A stretch of DNA of 64,000 nucleotides from assembly GCF_002937115.1 (NCBI RefSeq), contig NZ_NHRY01000254.1:1-64000 (forward strand). The letters run 5' to 3'. The position numbers and the translations under genes were made by a program. The stretch's first letter is position 1, and every line of letters starts with the position of its first letter. Below the pieces are notes generated by a model. The model had not been told where the DNA came from and ran no database searches. It worked only from the letters and a program-made list of their open reading frames with translations. Shown in pieces: positions 9,022 to 17,184 of this stretch. Source of the stretch: Rhodopila globiformis. GTDB taxonomy: Bacteria; Pseudomonadota; Alphaproteobacteria; Acetobacterales; Acetobacteraceae.

Positions 9022-9081
9022 GCGCTTGACGGCTGCCTCGGCGCCCCACCTTGATAGCAGGGGAGCAGAGGAAACGCGGCC

Positions 9082-10050
9082 ATGACCGAAATCACCCACC
9101 GCTTCATCGACACCAACGCCATCCGCATGCACATCGCCGAGGCGGGCTCCGGCCCGCTGGTGCTGCTGTGCCACGGCTTTCCGGAGTCCTGGTACTCCTG
9201 GCGCCACCAGCTCGGCGCCCTGGCGGCGGCCGGCTTCCATGCCGTGGCGCCGGACATGCGCGGCTACGGCCAGACCGCCGCTCCGGACGAGATCGACCAG
9301 TACACGCTGCTGCACCTCGTCGGCGACATGGTCGGCCTGCTGGATGCGCTCGGCGCGGCGACGGCGGTGATCGCCGGGCACGACTGGGGCGCCCCGGTCG
9401 CCTGGCACGCGGCGCTGCTGCGGCCGGACCGGTTCCCGGCGGTGATTGGCCTCAGCGTGCCCTACCGCCCGCGCGGGCAGGTGCGGCCGACGACGGTCAT
9501 GCCGCAGACCGAGGATGCGGTGTTCTACCAGCTGCACTTCCAGACCCCGGGCGTCGCGGAAGCGGAGTTCGAGCACGATGTCCGCGCCTCGATCCAGGGC
9601 ACGCTGGTGCGGTTGTCCGGCGACGCCCCGCCCGGCACGCCCGCCTTCAGCATGGTGCCGCGCGTCGGCGGCCTGCGGGCGCGCGGGTATGCGCCGCTGC
9701 CGGCGACCCTGCCGGGGTGGCTGACCGAGGCCGACATCGACTATTACACCGGCGAGTTCAGCCGCACCGGGTTCCGTGGCGGCCTGAACTGGTACCGCAA
9801 CATCGACCGCAACTGGGAGCTTCTCGCCCCGTTCGCTGGCGCCAGGGTCACCGTCCCCGCCCTGTATGTCGCCGGCGAGCGCGACCTGGTGCTGGCGTTT
9901 CCCGGGGCCAGGGACCTGGTCGCCAACCTGACGGCCTTCGTGCCGCATCTGCGCCAGACCATCATCCTGCCGGGCTGCGGCCACTGGACGCAACAGGAGC
10001 GCCCGGAGGCGGTGAACGCGGCAATGATCGATTTTCTGCGCGGGCTGTAG
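9082..10050 (+). CDS. Alpha/beta-hydrolase, epoxide hydrolase type
   Basis: 322 residues. The oxyanion motif HGFP is at 31-34, the nucleophile Asp101 is in GHDWGAP (the epoxide-hydrolase and dehalogenase signature), and the catalytic His301 is in GCGHW. The cap domain around residues 205-235 carries the paired Tyr expected to hold the epoxide oxygen (DYYTGEF and NWYRNID). It probably opens epoxides to diols in the cytoplasm. The next gene starts 5 bases downstream, so the two are cotranscribed. Confidence 0.88.
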   Translation: MTEITHRFIDTNAIRMHIAEAGSGPLVLLCHGFPESWYSWRHQLGALAAAGFHAVAPDMRGYGQTAAPDEIDQYTLLHLVGDMVGLLDALGAATAVIAGHDWGAPVAWHAALLRPDRFPAVIGLSVPYRPRGQVRPTTVMPQTEDAVFYQLHFQTPGVAEAEFEHDVRASIQGTLVRLSGDAPPGTPAFSMVPRVGGLRARGYAPLPATLPGWLTEADIDYYTGEFSRTGFRGGLNWYRNIDRNWELLAPFAGARVTVPALYVAGERDLVLAFPGARDLVANLTAFVPHLRQTIILPGCGHWTQQERPEAVNAAMIDFLRGL

Positions 10051-10055
10051 AGCGG

Positions 10056-11039
10056 ATGGCGCTGACCGAGGACCGCGCGGCGCGCTTCGCCACGATCGCC
10101 CTTGGCCATGTCACGCGGGAGTATCCGCACGCGCTGACCCATGTGCTGGACGGACCGGGCGACGTGCAGACTCCGCGCAGCCTGCATCCGATCTTCTACG
10201 GCAGCTTCGACTGGCACTCCTGCGTGCATGCCACCTGGATGCTGGCGCGGCTGCTGCATCTGTATCCGGCCATGCCGCCCGCTGCCGGCATCCGGGCGCT
10301 GTTCGACGCACAGATCACCGCGAACGCAGTGGCGGCCGAATGCGCCTATCTGCTGCGTCCCGCGGCGCGCGGGTTCGAGCGGCCCTACGGCTGGGCCTGG
10401 TTCCTGAAGCTCGCTGAGGCGATGCGGCAGTTCCCGGATCAACCGTGGTCCGGCACGCTGGCGCCGCTGACCGCGGTCTTCGTCGGCCGGTTCATTGATT
10501 TCCTGCCGAAGGCGACCTACCCGGTGCGCGTCGGCACGCATACCAACACCGCTTTCGCCCTGGCGCTGGCGCACGACCATGCCGACGACGACCTGCGCGC
10601 CCTGTTCCGCCGCACGGCCGAGCGCTGGTATGGCGCCGATGCCGGCTGCCAGGCCTGGGAACCGGCGGGCGACGAGTTCCTCTCGCCGGCGCTGATCGAA
10701 GCGGAATGCATGCGCCGCCTGCTGCCGGCCGATCGCTTCCTGCCCTGGTTCGACCGCTTCCTGCCGGACATTGCGCAGCGGCGGCCTGCGGCCCTGTTCG
10801 TGCCGGCCAGCGTGAGCGACCGCAGCGACGGCAAGATCGCGCATCTCGACGGGCTGAACCTGAGCCGCGCCTGGTGCTGGCGGTCCCTGGCACAGGCGCT
10901 GCCGGCGGACGACGCCCGGCGGCCGGTGATGCTGCAGGCCGCGGCGGTGCACCTGGAGGCCGGGCTGCCGCATGTCGCCGGTGACTACATGGGTGAGCAC
11001 TGGCTCGCCAGTTTCGCGGTGCTGGCGCTGGATGCCTGA
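10056..11039 (+). CDS. DUF2891 family protein
   Basis: 327 residues from the ATG 5 bases after the epoxide hydrolase stop. Conserved-looking segments HPIFYGSFDWHSCVHATWML, VGTHTNTAFAL and the C-terminal GEHWLASFAV match the DUF2891 family as I know it. The Trp/His-rich helical repeats suggest an alpha/alpha barrel, but no activity is established. There is no signal peptide. Its operon with an epoxide hydrolase gives no clear pathway. Confidence 0.82.
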   Translation: MALTEDRAARFATIALGHVTREYPHALTHVLDGPGDVQTPRSLHPIFYGSFDWHSCVHATWMLARLLHLYPAMPPAAGIRALFDAQITANAVAAECAYLLRPAARGFERPYGWAWFLKLAEAMRQFPDQPWSGTLAPLTAVFVGRFIDFLPKATYPVRVGTHTNTAFALALAHDHADDDLRALFRRTAERWYGADAGCQAWEPAGDEFLSPALIEAECMRRLLPADRFLPWFDRFLPDIAQRRPAALFVPASVSDRSDGKIAHLDGLNLSRAWCWRSLAQALPADDARRPVMLQAAAVHLEAGLPHVAGDYMGEHWLASFAVLALDA

Positions 11040-11059
11040 CCGGGCAGGCCGCTCTCCAA

Positions 11060-11345
11060 GTTACAGCAGACCGCAGGTCGGTTGGGACGCACAGGTGGCC
11101 TGTCCTCACCGCCATGGCCGGGCGTGTCCCTACGGGATGCACACATCTCGGAAACGGTCCGCCGCTGCGTTTCCCTTTCGTCATGGCCCGGCTTGTTCGG
11201 GCCACCTATTCCAGCACGTGTGCCGCGACAGGTGGCCCGGACGAGCCGGGCCATGACGATGAGGGAGCGCCGTTGCCCTGTCCCAACCGACCTGCGGTCT
11301 GCTGTAGCGCTTATGCGGCTCGTCCGGGCCATGACGACGGGGGTC
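11060..11345. repeat. Dispersed palindromic repeat, copy A
   Basis: Fills most of the 439-base gap after the DUF2891 gene. It contains the module gcagaccgcaggtcggttgg and its inverted copy near 11280-11305, a block shared almost exactly with copies at 16540 and 21930 (GATGCACACATCTCGG...), and a long palindrome in which 'catggcccggcttg' reads out to 'gagccgggccatg'. The unit has no plausible ORF and is probably an interspersed, structured, non-coding repeat of this genome. Confidence 0.8.
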
Positions 11346-11478
11346 GCGGCCGGCCGGCGGGATTTCCCCGTCCCGGGCATAAATCCAATGCGGTGAGCCA
11401 CGATTATCATCAGCGCCGGCTGAGCCACCTATCGATCCATCAAAGCGCCGCTTTTGCGACTTGAATGGATACAGACAG

Positions 11479-11628
11479 ATGACCAGACGCCTGTTCACCG
11501 TAAAGAATTTGATCCGAGCCGCCCTGACCGCTTTCAGCCTGACCCATATGGGCATCGCCCATGCGCAGGTCGCGAACCAGGCCGATATCACGATCGTCAG
11601 CTTCGTTGCCGCCTCGCCTGTCCGTTAA
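11479..11628 (+). CDS. Small secreted peptide (hypothetical)
   Basis: 49 residues, below usual ORF cut-offs. It reads as a signal peptide: Arg/Lys-rich start (MTRRLFTVKNLIRAAL), a hydrophobic core, and a probable cleavage site after GIAHA. This would leave a mature peptide of about 20 residues (starting QVANQAD). The ribosome site is weak. No family is recognised. It stands alone between a repeat and a minus-strand small gene, so I am only moderately confident it is translated. Confidence 0.4.
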   Translation: MTRRLFTVKNLIRAALTAFSLTHMGIAHAQVANQADITIVSFVAASPVR

Positions 11629-11687
11629 GGGTCCCCTTCCATGACCTTTCGCGAGGCGGCAACCTCTGACCGCTGTCCCCTCGCGTC

Positions 11688-11984
11688 TCAGGCCTGTTCG
11701 GTCGGCCCGAGGTTCAGGAACAACTCCTGCGACAAGTCATCGAGCGGTTGTTCGGGAAGCTGGCCGAACATGAAGGCGTTGCTCTCGCGGGCCAGGGCCG
11801 CATGGCAGTGCTCGCAGACAAAAACCGTGCGCTGATCATCGTGCGGGATGCCCAGCATGGCTTCGCCGACGGCGAAGGGCGATTCCGGAACCGGATCGTC
11901 CAGGTCGAGCTCTCCTGACAGAAACAGTGGGTGAAGATCAGCCGGGTCAGGATAGAGATGACTGGAAGGCATTTCAGTCTCCAT
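11688..11984 (-). CDS. Hypothetical small protein with a CxxC motif
   Basis: 98 residues from the ATG at 11984; in-frame starts at 12038 and 12095 would lengthen it. Codon use is typical of real genes here (G/C third positions). It is acidic, with SGELDLDDPVPESPF in the first half and a CEHCHAAL motif at about residue 59, then QLPEQPLDDLSQELFL. One CxxC could bind a metal only with a partner. No family recognised. It is convergent with the small secreted peptide. Confidence 0.5.
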   Translation of the reverse strand: METEMPSSHLYPDPADLHPLFLSGELDLDDPVPESPFAVGEAMLGIPHDDQRTVFVCEHCHAALARESNAFMFGQLPEQPLDDLSQELFLNLGPTEQA

Positions 11985-12273
11985 GTGGATACGGACGCCT
12001 GACGCTCCCTGAGGCGCAGCAATGACATATGGCCTCATTGCGACGCAGCATTTTTTTCGTGGTGGCAGCCATGTGATCTTTTCAAAGGCTACCAACCGGT
12101 GTCCGGCCGGAACGGACGCGCACCGGCCTGTGTCTCGCGCACGGTTTCATTCGTCTCCGGTCGCCTCGCGCATCGCCGGGGCCGACAGGCTTGCGTTGTG
12201 GTGAAGCCCGGGCTGGTCGCGCGCCGGCAGGCGACAGGTGCCGGAGAGACGTTCGGCTTCCGGGCCTGTCGCC

Positions 12274-12885
12274 CTATCGCGGCAGCGCGCCGGCGGCCTG
12301 CATCAATATGGCGGCGGCGTCGCGGGCCTGCAGCGCGCCGGCTGGGTCATTTCTGATAAGCATTGACACGATAGCGCCTTCCAGCAGCAGCGCGATGTGG
12401 CCGGACAGCGCCTCGGGCTCGCCCGCGCCGGCCCGGGCGAGCAGGGCGGCGATGTGGCGGCGGCGCTGTTCCTTGTAATCGGCGGCAATGGCGCGGGCGG
12501 TTTTGCAGTCCTCGGCCAGTTCCGTGACGGCGTTGACGAAGGGGCAGCCGCGGAAGTCGCCGGCGGCGAAGCGGGCGTGCAACTGGTCGAACAGCGCCAG
12601 CACCTGCTGCGCGGGCGGGGCGTCGGATGGCGGCAGCGGCCGGATGCGCTGGCGCAGATAGGCCGCGACCAGCGCTTCTTTCGATGGAAACGTATCGTAC
12701 AGCGAGCGCTTGCTGATCCCGGCCTCGGCGGCGACCGCATCCACTCCGACCGCGCGAATTCCCTTCCGGTAAAACAGCCGATCGGCTGCGGCCAGGATGC
12801 GATCGGCCATGGGCAGGCGGCGTGTCACGCGGATCAGTCCCTCGATGCGCGGTGGGATTTTAACTTGCGCAGGGCGGGTGCGCAT
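12274..12885 (-). CDS. TetR-family transcriptional regulator
   Basis: 203 residues from the ATG at 12885, which has AAGGTGG just upstream; an ATG at 12810 would give a 179-residue protein and fits the usual TetR N-terminus equally well. The HTH spans ADRILAAADRLFYRKGIRAV to EAGISKRSLYDTF. The ligand domain holds Cys in RGCPFVNA, a segment common in TetR repressors of the YxaF/LmrA branch. It diverges from the CmcJ-like oxidoreductase, and an 8-6-8 palindrome between them is the likely operator, so it probably represses both genes. Confidence 0.88.
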   Translation of the reverse strand: MRTRPAQVKIPPRIEGLIRVTRRLPMADRILAAADRLFYRKGIRAVGVDAVAAEAGISKRSLYDTFPSKEALVAAYLRQRIRPLPPSDAPPAQQVLALFDQLHARFAAGDFRGCPFVNAVTELAEDCKTARAIAADYKEQRRRHIAALLARAGAGEPEALSGHIALLLEGAIVSMLIRNDPAGALQARDAAAILMQAAGALPR

Positions 12886-12896
12886 CCCACCTTGCA

Positions 12897-12918
12897 TTCC
12901 ACACAGATCGGTGTGGAA
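12897..12918. promoter_or_regulatory. Probable TetR operator (8-6-8 palindrome)
   Basis: TTCCACAC at 12897-12904 and GTGTGGAA at 12911-12918 are perfect inverted repeats with a 6-base spacer. The site lies between divergent genes, 11 bases from the regulator start at 12885 and 28 bases before the oxidoreductase start at 12947. Position and symmetry fit a TetR dimer site. Confidence 0.7.
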
Positions 12919-12946
12919 AAGCCGATTGGCAAGAGGAGAGGATGCC

Positions 12947-13780
12947 ATGGATGTCGTTTCGACGCTGCCGCAGGTGAGCGGGGCGGTTGTCTACCTGGCG
13001 AAGAGTGCGGAGCGGCCGCACACGTATACCTATGACCCACCGGCCGGGGTGGCGAAGAGCAACATCGTCGGCGAGCCGCATACCGTGCCGATCTTCGACA
13101 TGCGGCCGATTGCCGATGGGCTGAATTTGGATGTGCAGGGATTTGCCCTGGTCGATGCGCCGACGTCGGTGCGGGATTTCTATGACCAGGCGGAACTGCG
13201 GGACGTCTATTATCGGGAAGCCGAGGACCTGGTGAAGCAGGCGACGGGCGCGAGCCGCGTGGTGGTGTTCGACCGCACGATCCGCCGGCGGGAACACGGG
13301 GTGGAGGACCGCACCCCCGGCACGCCCCGGCAGCCAGTGACGCGGATTCATGGCGACTACACCGAGGTTTCCGGCCCGCAGCGGGTGCGCGACCTGATGG
13401 GCACGGAGGCGGACGAGCTGCTGACGCGGCGCTTCGCCGTCGTCAACGTGTGGCGGCCGATCCGCGGGCCTTTGTGGGATGCGCCGCTGGCGGTGTGCGA
13501 TGCACAGTCGGTGGCGGCGGGGGACCTGGTGGCGCAGGACCTGATCTATCGCGACCGGACGGGCGAGATCTACGGGCTGACGTACAATCCGGCACACCGC
13601 TGGTACTACGCGCCGGCGATGCGGGCGGATGAGGCGTTGTTGCTGAAGTGCTATGACTCGAAGACCGACGGGCGGGCGCGGTTCATGCCGCATACGTCGT
13701 TCGCGGACCCGAACGCGCCCGCGGATGCGCTGCCGCGGGAGAGCGTCGAGTTGCGGACGCTGGCTTTCTTTGATGATTGA
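12947..13780 (+). CDS. CmcJ/NvfI-like oxidoreductase
   Basis: 277 residues; AGAGGAGAGG just before the ATG fixes the start. The sequence RIHGDYTEVSGPQRV, then VVNVWRPIRGPLWDAPLAVC and YNPAHRWYYAP, matches the CmcJ/NvfI (AsaB-like hydroxylase/desaturase) family, known from cephamycin and fungal pathways and often found singly in proteobacteria. The conserved His-x-Asp (HGD) and the later MPHTSF could hold iron, but I infer this only from the pattern. It is divergent from a TetR gene and probably repressed by it. The substrate is unknown. Confidence 0.78.
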   Translation: MDVVSTLPQVSGAVVYLAKSAERPHTYTYDPPAGVAKSNIVGEPHTVPIFDMRPIADGLNLDVQGFALVDAPTSVRDFYDQAELRDVYYREAEDLVKQATGASRVVVFDRTIRRREHGVEDRTPGTPRQPVTRIHGDYTEVSGPQRVRDLMGTEADELLTRRFAVVNVWRPIRGPLWDAPLAVCDAQSVAAGDLVAQDLIYRDRTGEIYGLTYNPAHRWYYAPAMRADEALLLKCYDSKTDGRARFMPHTSFADPNAPADALPRESVELRTLAFFDD

Positions 13781-13812
13781 GAGAGCAGGACCGGTTTGAG
13801 CAAGTAAGGATT

Positions 13813-13921
13813 GGAACCACAGATGAACGCAGATGCACACAGATAAATTTTTATGGCGGGACGCGCGGAACCACCTCGACGCAAATCCTATCTGTGTGCA
13901 TCTGCGTGCATCTGTGGTTCC
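13813..13921. repeat. 33-bp inverted repeat (ACAGATGAACGCAGATG type)
   Basis: Left arm 13813-13845 and right arm 13889-13921 are complementary over 33 bases with one mismatch. They begin GGAACCACAGATG and enclose 43 bases. It lies between two convergent genes, so it could act as a bidirectional terminator; short repeats of this wording recur in unrelated bacterial genomes. Confidence 0.8.
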
Positions 13922-13945
13922 TTTTCCTGCTTGCGCACATCCAGG

Positions 13946-14689
13946 CTACGGCCTCACCCAGAACGTATTCGTCGCCCCAGCAACAAACCCCTGCTTCTGG
14001 TAAAGCGTCACCGCAGCCGTGTTGTCACGCACGACCTGCAGGCCGATCCAATCAACCCCCTGCTGGCCGGTCCAATGGGTCAACGCCTGCAGCACCGCGT
14101 TCGCCGCCCCTTGCCGCTGCGCCCGGGCGCTGGTGGCAACGCACTCGATCACCGCGCAGCCGTGGCCGATGACGCACAACGCCGTGGAAACGACCGCACA
14201 TCCATCGCGATAGGCGAAGAACGCGTGCGGGGCGCGGATGTGGCGGATGATCTCGACGTTCACCACGCGGCGGTTCTGGGTGATGGCGTCCAGGTAGACC
14301 CCCAGCCATTCCTCGGACGGGTGGTCGTGGATTTCGACATCCGCGGGCATCTCGCTGCCGGGCTGCGGGTGGCGGAACATGGTCAGCGTCGGCTCGCCGT
14401 GCCGGTAGCCGCGGCGCTGCAGCACGTCCTTCAGCCCGGGCGGGGACGTTTCATCGAAGGTCTGGAATCGGGTGACCGCGCTGATGGCGTGGTAGCGGGC
14501 TTCGACCTCCCGCACCGCGTGCTCGACGTCCGTGCCGGTGAAATCGACGGTCGAGACCGAGTTGGCGCGCTGCGACCCGCCGCCGGACGACCGCCACAGC
14601 CAGCCGTCGATGTTTGCCGTGTTCAGCGCCGGCCAGGCCAGCACATGCGCACGCTCCATCCGCACGCGATCGAGATGGGTGATCCGCAT
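13946..14689 (-). CDS. GNAT-family N-acetyltransferase
   Basis: 247 residues. The C-terminal half has the acetyl-CoA fold: VIECVATSARAQRQGAANAV is motif A (R/Q-x-x-G-x-A), followed by LQVVRDNTAAVTLYQKQGF, the typical N-x-x-A-x-x-L-Y-x-x-x-G-F end. The N-terminal half (WPALNTANIDGWLWRSSGG) is a second, diverged GNAT-like half. The substrate is unknown. It is divergent from the D-aminoacylase gene across 75 bases. Confidence 0.85.
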   Translation of the reverse strand: MRITHLDRVRMERAHVLAWPALNTANIDGWLWRSSGGGSQRANSVSTVDFTGTDVEHAVREVEARYHAISAVTRFQTFDETSPPGLKDVLQRRGYRHGEPTLTMFRHPQPGSEMPADVEIHDHPSEEWLGVYLDAITQNRRVVNVEIIRHIRAPHAFFAYRDGCAVVSTALCVIGHGCAVIECVATSARAQRQGAANAVLQALTHWTGQQGVDWIGLQVVRDNTAAVTLYQKQGFVAGATNTFWVRP

Positions 14690-14764
14690 TCATAACGCTC
14701 CAGACCTTGCCAGCCCGGATAGGCTGTCTCAGGATTGTCGCAATCATAGCAGGAGACAGTCCTT

Positions 14765-16483
14765 ATGCCGAGATTTGATGTGGTTATTCGTGGCGGAACC
14801 GTGGTGGACGGCACCGGCAGCGCCCCGCGTGAGGCGGATGTCGGGATTATCGGCAACCGGATTGCCGCCGTGGGCACGGTCGGCGGCGGCGGGGCGGAGG
14901 AAATCGACGCCAGGGGCAAGCTGGTCACGCCCGGATTCGTCGACATCCACACCCATTATGACGCCCAGGCGGTGTGGGACAGCCACATGTCGCCATCATC
15001 GTCTCACGGCGTCACCACCGCGGTGATGGGCAATTGCGGCGTCGGCTTCGCCCCCTGCAAGCCCGCGGACCGCGAGCGGCTGATCGAACTGATGGAGGGC
15101 GTCGAGGACATCCCCGGCGCGGTGATGCACGAGGGGCTGCACTGGGAGTGGGAATCGTTCCCCGAGTACCTCGACGCGCTCGACCGCCGGCCGCGCGACA
15201 TCGACGTCTGCGCGCTGCTGCCGCATGCGGCGGTGCGGGTGAACGTGATGGGGGACCGGGCGATCGCGCTGGAGAACGCCAACCAGGCGGACATCGCGCA
15301 GATGCGCGAGATCGCGCGGGAGGCGATGCAGGCGGGCGCGTTCGGCTTCTCGACCTCGCGCACGCTGTCGCACAAGACGCTGCGCGGCGACCCGACTCCG
15401 ACGCTGCGGGCGCAGGAGGATGAATTGCGCGGCATCGCACTGGGCATGAAGGATGCCGGATCGGGGATGCTGGAGATGGTGTCGGAATGGGCGCCGGACC
15501 ATCACGCCGAGTTCGCCATGCTGCGCCGGGTGGTGGAGGCGTCGGAGCGGCCGGCCGTGTTCACGCTGACGCAGCGGCACTCGCGGCCGGAGGTGTGGCG
15601 GGACCTGCTGCGCCATGCCGACAAGGCGGCGGCGGATGGTTTGCCGATCCGGCCGGTGGTGGCGCCGCGGGCGATTGGCGTGCTGCTGGGGCTGGCGGGG
15701 AGCCAGAACCCGTTCTCCGGCACGCCTTCATATAAGGAGATTGCCCTCCTGCCGGTGGCCGAGCGGGCGCGGCGGATGCAGGACCCGGCGGTGCGGGCGC
15801 GCATCCTGAACGAGGACCCGGCGGCGGGCAGCACCTTCCCGCTGTTTCACCGCATGTCGTACGAGTTCATGTTCCGCTTCGGCAATCCGCCGAACTACCA
15901 GCCCCGGATGGAGGACAGCATCGCCGCGATCGCCGCGCGGGAGGGGCGGAGCGCGCCCGAGGTCGCCTATGACATGCTGGTGGAGGACGACGGCGGCAAC
16001 TTCATCTACCACCCGCTGGGCAACTACGCTTACGGCGATCTGTCGATGCCGGAGACGGTGCTGGACAACCGCAACTGCATCATGGGCCTAGGCGATGGCG
16101 GGGCGCATGTCGCGTTCATCCTGGATGCCGGCTACCAGACCTGGCTGCTGACACACTGGGGGCGGGAGACGCGGCGGTGGGACGTGGCGGAATTGATCCG
16201 GCGGCTGACCTCGGACACGGCGGCGGCAGCCGGATTGCATGACCGCGGCGTGCTGGCGGTGGGGAAGAAGGCGGATGTCAACGTGATCGACTGGGATCGC
16301 CTGGGATCTGGGGCACCGTATGTCGTCAACGACCTGCCGGCCGGCGGCAAGCGGCTGCTGCAGAAGGTCAGCGGGTATGAGGCGACGCTGGTCTCGGGGC
16401 GGGTGACGTTCCGCGGTGGCGAGGCGACGGGTGCGCTGCCCGGGCGACTGGTGCGCGGGCCGCAGATGGCGCTGGCGGCGTAG
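14765..16483 (+). CDS. N-acyl-D-amino-acid deacylase (amidohydrolase family)
   Basis: 572 residues; AGGAGA lies 9-10 bases before the ATG. It is a TIM-barrel amidohydrolase: the first metal pair is His62-x-His64 (GFVDIHTHYDAQ), the Cys ligand is in MGNCGVGFAPC, and the C-terminal beta-sandwich returns at KKADVNVIDWDRL. The length and the HTHYDAQ signature fit the D-aminoacylase/N-acyl-D-glutamate deacylase branch, which hydrolyses N-acyl-D-amino acids to free D-amino acids. Exact substrate preference cannot be told. It stands alone, followed by a repeat island. Confidence 0.88.
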   Translation: MPRFDVVIRGGTVVDGTGSAPREADVGIIGNRIAAVGTVGGGGAEEIDARGKLVTPGFVDIHTHYDAQAVWDSHMSPSSSHGVTTAVMGNCGVGFAPCKPADRERLIELMEGVEDIPGAVMHEGLHWEWESFPEYLDALDRRPRDIDVCALLPHAAVRVNVMGDRAIALENANQADIAQMREIAREAMQAGAFGFSTSRTLSHKTLRGDPTPTLRAQEDELRGIALGMKDAGSGMLEMVSEWAPDHHAEFAMLRRVVEASERPAVFTLTQRHSRPEVWRDLLRHADKAAADGLPIRPVVAPRAIGVLLGLAGSQNPFSGTPSYKEIALLPVAERARRMQDPAVRARILNEDPAAGSTFPLFHRMSYEFMFRFGNPPNYQPRMEDSIAAIAAREGRSAPEVAYDMLVEDDGGNFIYHPLGNYAYGDLSMPETVLDNRNCIMGLGDGGAHVAFILDAGYQTWLLTHWGRETRRWDVAELIRRLTSDTAAAAGLHDRGVLAVGKKADVNVIDWDRLGSGAPYVVNDLPAGGKRLLQKVSGYEATLVSGRVTFRGGEATGALPGRLVRGPQMALAA

Positions 16484-16517
16484 GGGGACCGCGGCGTTTT
16501 CGACCAGAGCGGGGCCC

Positions 16518-17165
16518 TTGCACTTTCGTCATGGCCAGGCTTGTCCCTACGGGATGCACACATCTCGGAAACGGTCCGCCGCTGCGTTTCCCTTTCGTCA
16601 TGCCCCGGCTTGTCCGGGCCACCTATTGCCCCAGGGAGAACCCCCGGCTCTGCCGGGGTGGCTGTCAGAGTTCAACATTTCCGGGAGTATGTTCTTGGCC
16701 GTTTGGGCGCGCATCGCTTGCGTCTGTGCAGCGGCACTCTCTTGCGCCAGGGCCGGTTGCGAAAAGGCCCCTTTGAGGGGCCAGCAACCGTAAAGCCTTC
16801 GGCTCTGCCGGAGGATATTTACTCCAGCACTTGTGCCGCGACAGGTGGCCCGGACAAGCCGGGCCATGACGATGGGGGAACGCTCTTGGCGCCCAGGCAA
16901 GCACTTGATTTTACGGTCATTTCCGACTCTTTTCCAGGATATGTGCATTGCGTAGGGCTTGTCCCAGCCATCTACCCCAGCCACCGAAGCAGGGATAGGT
17001 GGACCAGGCCCCATTGGCACTGGAGCAGACCGCGGGTCAGTTGGGACAGGGCACCCTCATCGTCATGGCCGGCGCAGGCTGGCCATGACGATGAAGGAAC
17101 GCCGTCGTCTCGTCCCAGCCGACCTGGATCTGCTGTAGCGCCCATGGGCACAAGCCCCGGCCGTG
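16518..17165. repeat. Dispersed palindromic repeat, copy B (interrupted)
   Basis: Fills the 701-base gap between the D-aminoacylase and the RuBisCO-like gene. Bases 16528-16627 match copies A and C; the second half of the palindrome resumes at 16824 (ccagcacttgtgccgcgac...). A further degraded unit with gcagaccgcgggtcagttgg and its inverted copy lies at 17030-17160. No ORF here is credible. Confidence 0.75.
16628..16823. mobile_element. 196-bp structured insert inside repeat copy B
   Basis: Copies A and C read 'cacctattccagcac' without a break; copy B has about 196 extra bases at that point. The insert has hairpins built on GGCTCTGCC near both ends (16632-16660 and 16797-16813), and a two-part stem at 16755-16789 (GGTTGC/GCAACC outside GGCCCC/GGGGCC). 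It may be a small non-autonomous element; a target duplication is not clear. Confidence 0.5.
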
Positions 17166-17184
17166 ACGGTGGGGTCCTGGCGGA

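Noticed and set aside
7063..9993. 976-codon open frame on the minus strand
   Set aside because: Antisense to the TPP enzyme and epoxide hydrolase, rich in Arg/Gln/Gly/His, without any motif.
16598..17020. 140-codon minus-strand ORF in repeat copy B
   Set aside because: It runs through repeat and insert sequence and would be shared by non-coding copies.
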